From: Chlorobiota bacterium
GTDB lineage: Bacteria; Bacteroidota; Bacteroidia; Bacteroidales; JAADJA01
NCBI GenBank assembly: GCA_030592565.1
Contig: JAUVIX010000284.1
Location: 1 to 5,078, forward strand
Direction: 5' to 3'
DNA length: 5,078 bases
Every line of letters begins with the position of its first letter. Positions within the stretch are counted from its first letter, which is position 1. The position numbers and the translations under genes are program-made. Shown here piece after piece: positions 1 to 5,078 of the stretch. Under the pieces are notes generated by a model. That model was not told where the DNA came from, made no database searches, and saw only the letters and a list, made by a program, of their open reading frames with translations.

Positions 1-71
1 TACAATGGATTGCTGCGGTTATTATGATTTTTGCAATTATAAAATTAACAGGCAAAGCTGCAAAACAGTAG
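1..71 (+). CDS. 3' end of a gene for a probable membrane protein (partial)
   Basis: Reading from position 3, the + strand is open for 22 codons and stops at TAG 69-71. The residues are hydrophobic at first (QWIAAVIMIFAIIKL) and end in a short basic tail (TGKAAKQ). This is what the last transmembrane helix and cytoplasmic tail of an integral membrane protein look like. The other two forward frames do not give a comparable membrane-like end. The start lies outside the window and the family cannot be recognised from 22 residues; a transporter or permease is only a guess. The gene converges on the T9SS protein gene and probably shares the bidirectional terminator at 154-183. Confidence 0.6.
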   Translation, partial: QWIAAVIMIFAIIKLTGKAAKQ

Positions 72-81
72 AGTCTAAATT

Positions 82-142
82 AATGACAAGCGTGGACGCT
101 TGTCACATTGACGTGGAGAAATGACAAGCGTGGACGCTTGTC
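82..142. repeat. Pair of identical palindromic (REP-like) units
   Basis: A 23-nt sequence occurs identically at 82-104 and 120-142, a 38-bp period. Each copy contains a perfect inverted repeat, GACAAGCGT / ACGCTTGTC, around a GG centre (85-104 and 123-142). In the first copy the stem extends one more pair (T84-A105). Each unit can fold into a tight hairpin, and because both are palindromic they can also pair with each other. The hexamer CGTGGA occurs in both units (91, 129) and once in the 15-nt spacer (112). The pair sits just after the stop codon of the upstream + gene, a typical place for REP/BIME-type elements in bacteria. No RAYT transposase gene is visible, so membership of a dispersed REP family is inferred. 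Confidence 0.7.
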
Positions 143-153
143 GCTTTGAATAA

Positions 154-183
154 AAAAGGCCATCCCGTGAGGGACAGCCTTTT
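154..183. terminator. Bidirectional intrinsic terminator between convergent genes
   Basis: An imperfect hairpin is formed by AAAAGGC + TCCC on the left (154-160, 163-166) and GGGA + GCCTTTT on the right (171-174, 177-183). It has a GTGA loop and a 2x2 internal loop (CA/CA). On the - strand the stem is followed by a T run (TTTTTTA), placing a good terminator 24 nt beyond the stop of the T9SS protein gene. On the + strand the closing T run is shorter (TTTT), so the same hairpin can also end transcription from the gene finishing at 71. Confidence 0.8.
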
Positions 184-206
184 AAAATAAAATATTTTAT
201 CACAAA

Positions 207-2045
207 TTATCTAACGATTAACTTATTCGTGATTTGTTCATCATTTGCGCTTACAGTATAGTAGTAAACACCTGAACTCAAATCAGAAATATCGATAGTA
301 ACATTAGTAACTCCTGCATTTGTCCTGCCAAGGTCCATACTTTTTACCAACTGACCTGTAAGATTCACAATTTCAATTGAGACATCAGATGTCTCTTGCA
401 GATTAACACCAACTACGGTTGAATTGACAGCCGGGTTGGGATAATTCTGAGAAACTTCAAAGCTTTGATTTTTTGTAAAATCATTAACTCCTGTAAACCC
501 ATTAACCGGGAAATCCATATGTACCATGGTATTCTCATTCTCCTCATGCTCTTCTAACCATACATGATTTCCTATAAGATCATCCATTTGGAACATAATG
601 TGTATTCTGTTTTTAACATTCAGAGAGATGGCTGGATAAACACATTCAGCCAACCAGAATGATATTTCATCTGTAACATCAAAAGGCCCAGTCCAACTGT
701 TTCCACCATCATAGGAAGCATTCATATGAATATGTCTGAAGTTCCTCACACCATCATCAAATCCAGGTGCAATGGCTGTATATGTTAAGAAGATATCATC
801 ATTTTCATCAATCCCGAGTTGAGGAAAAGAGGTCATACATTTGCTTCCATAATAGTACTGATCCCCCATAATGTCATAGCTTCCTGTTGCGTCTGGAAGT
901 AGCCAGCCAATAAGATTTCCTCCGGCAATAAGATAATCATTAGTATATGAACTTAGAATTGTAGTGTCTAATGGCTCCATATCTTCATTCCAGTAAATAA
1001 TACCCTCTGTGGTAGATGGATACCAATATGTACTTCCCGCTTCATATAAAATCACCTTTTTACAAAATGCGACATGTGCCTTTCCCTGTGAGTCCAGAAC
1101 AATTGCACTATTGCCATCACCTATGGCTATTGGATCAGAATCGGCCGGAATATTAAATGGATCTATTGGCGAAACATAAGCATCAATAATATCCCAGTTA
1201 TCACCGTTATCAGTTGATTTAAAAACCTGTCCGCCAAAATCATCAAATCCATAACTGAAGGCAATAGTATTACCTACAGAATTTGCCCAATTAAATACCA
1301 GGTTGCCAGAATTTGGTCTGTAATCAATACCAAGGCCTTCAATAAGTTCAGCTTCAATATCCCAGCTAGCACCTCCGTCAGAAGATCTGTAATATAACAG
1401 TGCATTATCCTGCCCCATATATCCTGGATCATCGTAAGTACGGGCAAGCAGATGAATAAATTCGTGATTATCTCCACTCGTCATCATTGATCCCCAAACA
1501 ATTGACAAATCATCAGGGCCATATACACTATTCATTGTCCAGTCGCCTTCTCCTTTTGTTTCCCTTGTGTAAATTCTCAACTGACCAATCTCTCCTCCCG
1601 GATACCAATAATGTTCAATAACTTCACCATTTTCACCCCAGGGAGCATAAGATGGCCATCCTGTTCTTTCATCTTCTCCGATATGCGGAATTGGCTCGCC
1701 CCATTCCGTACCATCATAATAGTTATAACCTGTACCTCTGTTAGGGTCAATAATTCCCTCACCTGCACCCATCCAGGCAACACCAACGGTACCGTCATCA
1801 TATTCCCACATCCTGCTCATTATGTTTGAATAAGACTGCAAATCCCAATGTGTAACGCCAACATTAGAGACATCATTAGGACTCTTTTCACCAATAACAG
1901 GATTACCATTAACCACAGTAAACCCGTCAGGAGTCATTTCAACATTTTGCACCTTAACGGCATTTTGAGATTTTGTGTAATGGTTTTGTGCAAAAAGAGA
2001 TACACTTAAAACAACAATCAAACTTGAAAGTAAAAGCTTTTTCAT
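207..2045 (-). CDS. Secreted Asp-box (BNR) repeat protein with T9SS type A sorting domain
   Basis: The 612-aa product is exported. Residues 1-19 form a Sec signal peptide (two Lys, a hydrophobic core, LFA before Gln20). Residues ~65-510 are rich in Trp, Tyr, Gly and Asp and contain three Asp boxes of the S-x-D-x-G-x-x-W type at 221-228, 277-284 and 444-451, which mark blades of a sialidase-like beta-propeller. Residues ~528-612 are a T9SS type A (Por) sorting domain with QNYPNP at 533-538, SSGVYYY at 590-596 and a KLIVR end. This domain is normally removed as the protein crosses the outer membrane by the type IX system and is released or anchored on the surface. The sialidase F/Y-RIP motif and an obvious Arg triad are not seen, so sialidase activity is not supported; a binding or structural role, or another glycan-related activity, is possible. 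The start at 2045 is supported by the signal peptide and the promoter 39 bp upstream. The substrate is unknown. Confidence 0.9.
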   Translation of the reverse strand: MKKLLLSSLIVVLSVSLFAQNHYTKSQNAVKVQNVEMTPDGFTVVNGNPVIGEKSPNDVSNVGVTHWDLQSYSNIMSRMWEYDDGTVGVAWMGAGEGIIDPNRGTGYNYYDGTEWGEPIPHIGEDERTGWPSYAPWGENGEVIEHYWYPGGEIGQLRIYTRETKGEGDWTMNSVYGPDDLSIVWGSMMTSGDNHEFIHLLARTYDDPGYMGQDNALLYYRSSDGGASWDIEAELIEGLGIDYRPNSGNLVFNWANSVGNTIAFSYGFDDFGGQVFKSTDNGDNWDIIDAYVSPIDPFNIPADSDPIAIGDGNSAIVLDSQGKAHVAFCKKVILYEAGSTYWYPSTTEGIIYWNEDMEPLDTTILSSYTNDYLIAGGNLIGWLLPDATGSYDIMGDQYYYGSKCMTSFPQLGIDENDDIFLTYTAIAPGFDDGVRNFRHIHMNASYDGGNSWTGPFDVTDEISFWLAECVYPAISLNVKNRIHIMFQMDDLIGNHVWLEEHEENENTMVHMDFPVNGFTGVNDFTKNQSFEVSQNYPNPAVNSTVVGVNLQETSDVSIEIVNLTGQLVKSMDLGRTNAGVTNVTIDISDLSSGVYYYTVSANDEQITNKLIVR

Positions 2046-2184
2046 AATAATTTTTTTTAGTTAGTAATATATTTTATCGCAGGCAAATATATGAAAAAAA
2101 TTAAAAAATGGCGTGGTTTTAAAAGTTAATTATCACCATAGTTTCAACATCTGCTATTAACAATGTGAATAATAACGATTTACC
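2046..2184. other. Intergenic gap between the two minus-strand genes
   Basis: These 139 bp separate the stop of the BatA-domain gene from the start of the T9SS protein gene. Apart from the -7 box at 2084-2091 the gap is A/T-rich. I see no convincing GC-rich hairpin with a T run, so termination of the upstream gene is either factor-dependent or leaky into the downstream gene. No ORF or RNA gene is evident. Confidence 0.5.
2084..2091 (-). promoter_or_regulatory. -7 box of the T9SS protein gene
   Basis: On the - strand this reads TATATTTG, a full match to the Bacteroidota primary sigma factor -7 consensus TAnnTTTG. It lies 38 nt upstream of the ATG at 2045, leaving a leader of about 30 nt. No TTG element is seen at the usual -33 spacing; the upstream sequence is mostly T and A runs. 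The A-rich sequence just before the ATG (a run of eight A) replaces a Shine-Dalgarno site, as is common in this phylum. Confidence 0.6.
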
Positions 2185-4230
2185 CTATTTCCAAAGTCTT
2201 AACAATAAAACCTCAACACCAAGAAAAATCAGTGCAAGAATAATAAACCACATCCACAACCGAATTCCGCGGCTCATTTCGGCAACAGTTTGCTCAAACG
2301 GTACAACACCGGGCTTCACAATATAAAAGTTTGTAATACCTGCATCTGCAACCATTTCTGACATCTCATCAGTACTATAAAAAACCATTTCTGATTCTGT
2401 CCTGTTGTAGTTGAATGATAATCCCTTTACAGGTAAATCATTATCAGTAAGTATATAATTCCCTGCCATCTTTATTCGATCGTGAGGATAGATCTCAAGC
2501 TGAGAACCAATTATCCGCTGATCGGGTATCAGTTCAAAGTCAGCGTTTATAAGATTTATCTTCAAAATATTATCTCCTGTACTTTTCACATTGTTGATAA
2601 TAATAGCATTATCCTCCCCAATCATATAAAAAATCCGGTCTTCTTTATATCCCGAGATAGCCATCTTATACAATGTTGGAACAAAAATGGCATGTTTGGG
2701 GAAATTACTGAACTCAGATTTCAAAGGAACAGCAAACAGATAAACACGTCCGGAACCGACAGGATAACTATTCAGGAAATGATGTCCGTTTTGCATCTCC
2801 ATCAATGTCTCCTTTATTATTCTCGACTTTCCGGCAACAACATAGCTTTTGAATACAACAGGCAAGTCAATATTCTTGGGCAGCTCATCAAACACATCGG
2901 AATAAAGCGGATTTTCAATAGCTATAAAACTCACTTTAGTCCTTGCAGTATCCAGTCCTGAATAGTATTCCGCCCCAAGTCCGGTAATAAATTCTCTGTA
3001 ATTATCAATATCAATACTTACTGAAGGAAAGATAACCAGGCTTCCACCATTATTGGCAAATCGTTTAAGCTCCTGCCCAAGACCTGTTGAGATACGGTCG
3101 GCTTCATTCAATATGATAAGCTGATAGGTTGGTAAAGAAGAATAATCCAGATTTCCCTGATCCACATTCCGAAAGATAAAAGTGGAGTCATGACCGAATA
3201 ATGAGTTTAGATAAACATTCTCACCATCTCCATTAATGCTCAGTACATTTGTCACAGGAGATACGTAATAAGAGAAGTAAAACTTATCGTCGAAACTAAT
3301 TGGATAGTCATTTATTTCCAACTCACCAAACTGAATCCCAGTTTTCTGATTTGTATAGACAAGCTCAATTTCAGCTTCCTGCCCGGCCTTAACATCAAAA
3401 CTTGCAAGTGCCTTCTGGACACCTCCAATCTTCAATTTAACAGGAATTTTTTCATAATCAACATCCGAGCTGTTACAGATTTTGACATGGATATTTACCT
3501 GCTGATTAACCTGATATACAGGAGCTTCAAACCAACAGGAATCAATATAGAGATTATTTTTATTTATAGACTCAATCGGAATAAAAAAAACATTCACAGA
3601 ACTATCTGTTTCCGGTAGTTTATCACTCATCATATTTTTCTGAAAGTCAGATATCAGATATATGGATTTCACACCTGAAGATTCTGATCCAAGCATATCT
3701 GTCTGTCGTGCAAGCACTTCAAAAAGATTATGTGTCGAAGGCGATATGGTAACATCTTCAACCAATTTTCCGAATTCATCCTTACTGACGAAACGCTGAT
3801 GTCGCCCCTCGAAACCGTTTGTCAGAAGCTGAAACCTGTCAGAATTTTTGTAAACATCTACAATTTCCAGTGCCCTTGCCTTTGCCTTATCTAACAATGT
3901 TCCCTTGGTAGATTCCGCCTGCATACTAAATGAGTTATCAAGATAAACGCTAACAATATTGCGGGCACTTTTATTAATGAGGCTTTTAGAGACCGGAATA
4001 TAGGGCTGTGCAAAAGCAATCACCAATGCAGCAATTGCAAGCATACGCATCAGCAAAACCAGCAGATGACGCAATTTTGATTGCTTTTGTGTCTGCTGCT
4101 TCAATTGCGACAGTATCTTCACATTAGTAAAGTAAATCTTCTTAAACCGCCTGAAATTAAAAAGGTGGATAATCACTGGTATTGCAACACCAAACAAGCC
4201 ATAAAGAAATCCCGGATTTACAAATTCCAT
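2185..4230 (-). CDS. BatA-domain membrane protein with VWA-like and GATase-like regions
   Basis: The 681-aa product begins with an aerotolerance-regulator N-terminal (BatA) domain at ~1-78: NPGFLYGLFG, a helix at ~8-24, the signature IIHLFNFRRFKKIYFTNV, and a second helix at ~56-75. A von Willebrand A-like domain follows (~90-217), with the MIDAS-type motif D98-N-S100-F-S102 and a second acidic site in YLISDF (D195). Residues ~236-308 look like an Ig/CARDB-type beta domain. Residues ~325-540 resemble a class I glutamine amidotransferase-like fold (LIILNEADRIS at ~371; LKRFANNGGSLVIFP at ~388; GSGRVYLFAVPL at ~492). I see no catalytic Cys there, so that part is probably non-enzymatic. A final membrane helix spans ~657-677. 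Classical BatA/B proteins work with MoxR ATPases in envelope or oxidative-stress functions, but no moxR or other bat gene is adjacent, so the role here is unknown. The start is fixed by the conserved N-terminal motif. The gene appears monocistronic; no clear terminator follows it. Confidence 0.88.
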   Translation of the reverse strand: MEFVNPGFLYGLFGVAIPVIIHLFNFRRFKKIYFTNVKILSQLKQQTQKQSKLRHLLVLLMRMLAIAALVIAFAQPYIPVSKSLINKSARNIVSVYLDNSFSMQAESTKGTLLDKAKARALEIVDVYKNSDRFQLLTNGFEGRHQRFVSKDEFGKLVEDVTISPSTHNLFEVLARQTDMLGSESSGVKSIYLISDFQKNMMSDKLPETDSSVNVFFIPIESINKNNLYIDSCWFEAPVYQVNQQVNIHVKICNSSDVDYEKIPVKLKIGGVQKALASFDVKAGQEAEIELVYTNQKTGIQFGELEINDYPISFDDKFYFSYYVSPVTNVLSINGDGENVYLNSLFGHDSTFIFRNVDQGNLDYSSLPTYQLIILNEADRISTGLGQELKRFANNGGSLVIFPSVSIDIDNYREFITGLGAEYYSGLDTARTKVSFIAIENPLYSDVFDELPKNIDLPVVFKSYVVAGKSRIIKETLMEMQNGHHFLNSYPVGSGRVYLFAVPLKSEFSNFPKHAIFVPTLYKMAISGYKEDRIFYMIGEDNAIIINNVKSTGDNILKINLINADFELIPDQRIIGSQLEIYPHDRIKMAGNYILTDNDLPVKGLSFNYNRTESEMVFYSTDEMSEMVADAGITNFYIVKPGVVPFEQTVAEMSRGIRLWMWFIILALIFLGVEVLLLRLWK

Positions 4231-4252
4231 TTTCTTTTAAATTAATTACCGG

Positions 4253-4260
4253 CAAAAATA
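4253..4260 (-). promoter_or_regulatory. -7 box of the BatA-domain gene
   Basis: The - strand reads TATTTTTG followed by CC, matching TAnnTTTG. It is 22 nt upstream of the ATG at 4230, implying a leader of only about 15 nt. No TTG -33 element is recognisable at the expected distance. The short leader is A-rich (AAAAGAAA just before the ATG) and lacks a Shine-Dalgarno sequence. Confidence 0.6.
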
Positions 4261-4524
4261 GGAAAAGAAAGCATTTAAAGACAGGAGGAGGATAATTTTT
4301 TAGTATCTTAATTTCAATATTTGTGTATTTTTTGGCAAGAAATTACAAAATACAAATGATAAAAAACAAATAAATTCATGTGATCAAGAAAACAGAAAAA
4401 GGAAAAGAGACCGAGGTTACTATTGATATTGAAAAGGAGAAAGAGGAAAAGTAAAAGGACACACACAAACAGTAGCCCGCGGGATAAAGTGTTTTTTTGG
4501 AGCCTAGGGTCAGGTTATGAAAAA
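4261..4524. other. Noncoding A/T- and purine-rich spacer
   Basis: The stretch between the BatA-gene promoter and the tRNA terminator holds no convincing gene. It contains a purine-rich tract on the + strand (about 4384-4460), a 24-codon GTG micro-ORF at 4380-4454, a short AC repeat near 4459-4467, and the palindrome CCCGCGGG at 4476-4483. The rest is A/T-rich. The open - strand frame across 4376-4636 runs through the tRNA and is not a gene. Confidence 0.6.
4430..4452. repeat. Perfect polypurine mirror repeat
   Basis: The + strand from 4431 to 4451 is purely A and G and reads the same in both directions: GAAAAGGAGA, a central A at 4441, then AGAGGAAAAG. The flanking T at 4430 and T at 4452 extend the mirror symmetry to 23 nt. 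Polypurine mirror repeats are the sequence class able to form intramolecular triplex (H-DNA). The 10-nt half-arms are at the short end, so structure formation in the cell is uncertain. Confidence 0.6.
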
Positions 4525-4552
4525 GCCCGCCTATGCTAAAGCTTCGGCGGGC
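4525..4552 (-). terminator. GC-rich hairpin terminator of the tRNA-Ser gene
   Basis: On the - strand GCCCGCC (4552-4546) pairs with GGCGGGC (4531-4525) across a 14-nt loop containing AAGCTTTAGC, and is followed directly by TTTTT. It begins five bases beyond the mature 3' end of the tRNA (4558), so it is well placed as its intrinsic terminator. A competing hairpin, CTTCG (4542-4546) with CGAAG (4552-4556), shares bases with the main stem. Confidence 0.75.
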
Positions 4553-4557
4553 GAAGG

Positions 4558-4642
4558 CGGAGAGAGAGGGATTCGAACCCCCGGAGGTGTGACCCTCAAC
4601 GGTTTTCAAGACCGCCGCATTCGACCGCTCTGCCATCTCTCC
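4558..4642 (-). tRNA. tRNA-Ser (anticodon UGA)
   Basis: The 85-nt - strand sequence folds as a class II tRNA. The acceptor stem is GGAGAGA (4642-4636) with TCTCTCC (4565-4559), all seven pairs matched, and the discriminator is G (4558). The anticodon arm is GCGGT-CTTGAAA-ACCGT, giving anticodon TGA for serine UCA codons. A long variable arm with a GAGG/CCTC stem follows, as expected for serine. The T arm is GGGGG-TTCGAAT-CCCTC. The CCA end is not encoded (CCT follows the discriminator), so it must be added by the CCA-adding enzyme. The gene has its own promoter and terminator. Confidence 0.96.
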
Positions 4643-4653
4643 AAATGCGGGTG

Positions 4654-4683
4654 CAAAAATACAATAATTTTTAATTTGAGCAA
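4654..4683 (-). promoter_or_regulatory. Promoter of tRNA-Ser
   Basis: On the - strand a TTG (4683-4681) is followed after 19 nt by TATTTTTG (4661-4654), matching the Bacteroidota TTG / TAnnTTTG promoter. The predicted start lies only a few bases before the mature 5' end of the tRNA (4642), so the 5' leader removed by RNase P would be very short. A 13-bp direct repeat overlaps the spacer and the upstream side. Confidence 0.75.
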
Positions 4684-4693
4684 TAATTTTTAA
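4662..4693. repeat. 13-bp direct repeat in the tRNA promoter region
   Basis: CAATAATTTTTAA occurs at 4662-4674 and again at 4681-4693, a 19-bp period. The first copy fills most of the spacer between the -33 and -7 elements of the tRNA-Ser promoter; the second contains the -33 TTG and the A/T-rich upstream sequence. The repeat is low in complexity and may be a small local duplication. Confidence 0.5.
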
Positions 4694-4795
4694 ATATTCA
4701 ACAAAAAATTATCTTAACATTATAATACTCAATCATTCAATCCCGAATGTACTTATTACCGTTTACTTAAAAGATCAACCGTTTTCTTTTTTCTC

Positions 4796-4826
4796 TTGAC
4801 TTATTATGGATATTTAACTATTTTTG
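4796..4826 (+). promoter_or_regulatory. Promoter of the + strand gene at 4870
   Basis: TTG (4796-4798) and TATTTTTG (4819-4826) are separated by 20 nt, a full match to the Bacteroidota housekeeping promoter. The predicted start near 4832 gives a leader of about 38 nt that is A/T-rich and has no Shine-Dalgarno site. The promoter is divergent from that of tRNA-Ser, with about 110 bp between their -33 elements, in which I see no other motif. Confidence 0.75.
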
Positions 4827-4869
4827 TGCTCTTTAGTATTTAAAATATTATTTAATAATTATTACAGTT

Positions 4870-5078
4870 ATGAATTTAAAAAATAATGCACCACAGATAC
4901 TTACAAGCCTACTTATTTTAGGGTTGCTACTTATAAAAGCCGGAGGTATTCAGGCTCAAAAACTAAATGCTCTACTTTCATATTCCACATTCTATTCACC
5001 ACAGGATGGGCCGTATATTGAAACTTATCTGAAAATTTCAGGCAACAGTATTCATCTTGAAAAAAATGAAGATGGCAA
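4870..5078 (+). CDS. Exported protein, 5' part; possibly GWxTD-domain family (partial)
   Basis: An ATG at 4870 opens a frame that runs off the window after 69 codons. Residues 1-29 look like a Sec signal peptide: MNLKNN, a hydrophobic stretch (ILTSLLILGLLLIKAGG) and a cleavage site around IQA|Q. The mature part begins KLNALLSYSTFYSPQDGPYIETYL and continues with KISGNSIHLEKNEDG. The pattern of a short beta segment, then 'GPYIETYL', then an 'xGNSxxL' strand resembles from memory the start of Bacteroidota GWxTD-domain proteins. The defining GWxTD motif would lie outside the window, so this family call is tentative. The start choice is supported by the signal peptide and a well-placed promoter. 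The protein probably acts in the periplasm or at the outer membrane; the function is not known. Confidence 0.75.
   Translation, partial: MNLKNNAPQILTSLLILGLLLIKAGGIQAQKLNALLSYSTFYSPQDGPYIETYLKISGNSIHLEKNEDG

Noticed and set aside
82..142. CRISPR array
   Set aside because: Only two repeats of 23 nt with a 15-nt spacer, strongly palindromic and without cas genes; this fits a REP-like pair rather than CRISPR.
1274..1829. Three short open frames of 67-74 codons (two on -, one on +)
   Set aside because: All are inside the T9SS protein gene in other frames, with no independent promoter or protein-like features.
2092..2184. Terminator after the BatA-domain gene
   Set aside because: The A/T-rich sequence contains no GC stem followed by a T run on the - strand.
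2482..2961. 159-codon + strand open frame
   Set aside because: It lies wholly antisense within the well-supported BatA-domain gene, has no promoter or recognisable domain, and reads as a shadow frame.
4476..4483. CCCGCGGG palindrome and nearby CCTAGG
   Set aside because: Short restriction-site-like palindromes without flanking structure or repeats; likely chance.
4376..4636. 86-codon - strand open frame beginning MAERSNAAVLKT
   Set aside because: It overlaps nearly all of the tRNA-Ser gene and its terminator; its N-terminal part is just a translation of the tRNA, a familiar false gene.
4558..4642. Integration (att) site of a mobile element at the tRNA 3' end
   Set aside because: No second copy of the tRNA 3' end, integrase or phage gene is seen within the window.

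Overview
The window looks like an ordinary chromosomal stretch of a Bacteroidota (Bacteroidetes) genome. The evidence is a secreted protein with a C-terminal type IX secretion (Por) sorting domain, an aerotolerance-type BatA-domain membrane protein, and four promoters with the phylum-typical -7 box TAnnTTTG. Start codons sit behind A/T-rich leaders rather than Shine-Dalgarno sequences. The exact order or family cannot be read from the sequence; an environmental Bacteroidales/Marinilabiliales-like organism is a guess.

Layout. Positions 1-71 hold the last codons of a + strand gene that ends in a hydrophobic, membrane-like tail. A convergent intergenic region follows (72-206), with two identical 23-nt palindromic units and a hairpin that can terminate transcription from both sides. 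The - strand gene at 207-2045 encodes a 612-aa exported Asp-box (BNR) beta-propeller-like protein with a T9SS type A tail. The - strand gene at 2185-4230 encodes a 681-aa BatA/VWA/glutamine-amidotransferase-like membrane protein. Each of these two genes has its own -7 box, so they are probably separate transcription units. Positions 4231-4524 are mostly noncoding and contain a polypurine mirror repeat that coincides with a 24-codon Lys/Glu-rich micro-ORF of doubtful reality. A tRNA-Ser(UGA) gene lies on the - strand at 4558-4642, with a clear promoter upstream and a GC-rich hairpin terminator immediately downstream. A divergent + strand gene starts at 4870 behind a well-formed promoter. It encodes an exported protein cut off by the window end, possibly of the GWxTD-domain family.

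The genes do not form an obvious pathway. They are unlinked housekeeping and cell-envelope functions. I found no phage, CRISPR, toxin-antitoxin, transposase or other defence-like system. The points most worth a second look are the paired REP-like palindromes, the polypurine mirror repeat with its micro-ORF, and the GC-rich hairpin next to the tRNA.
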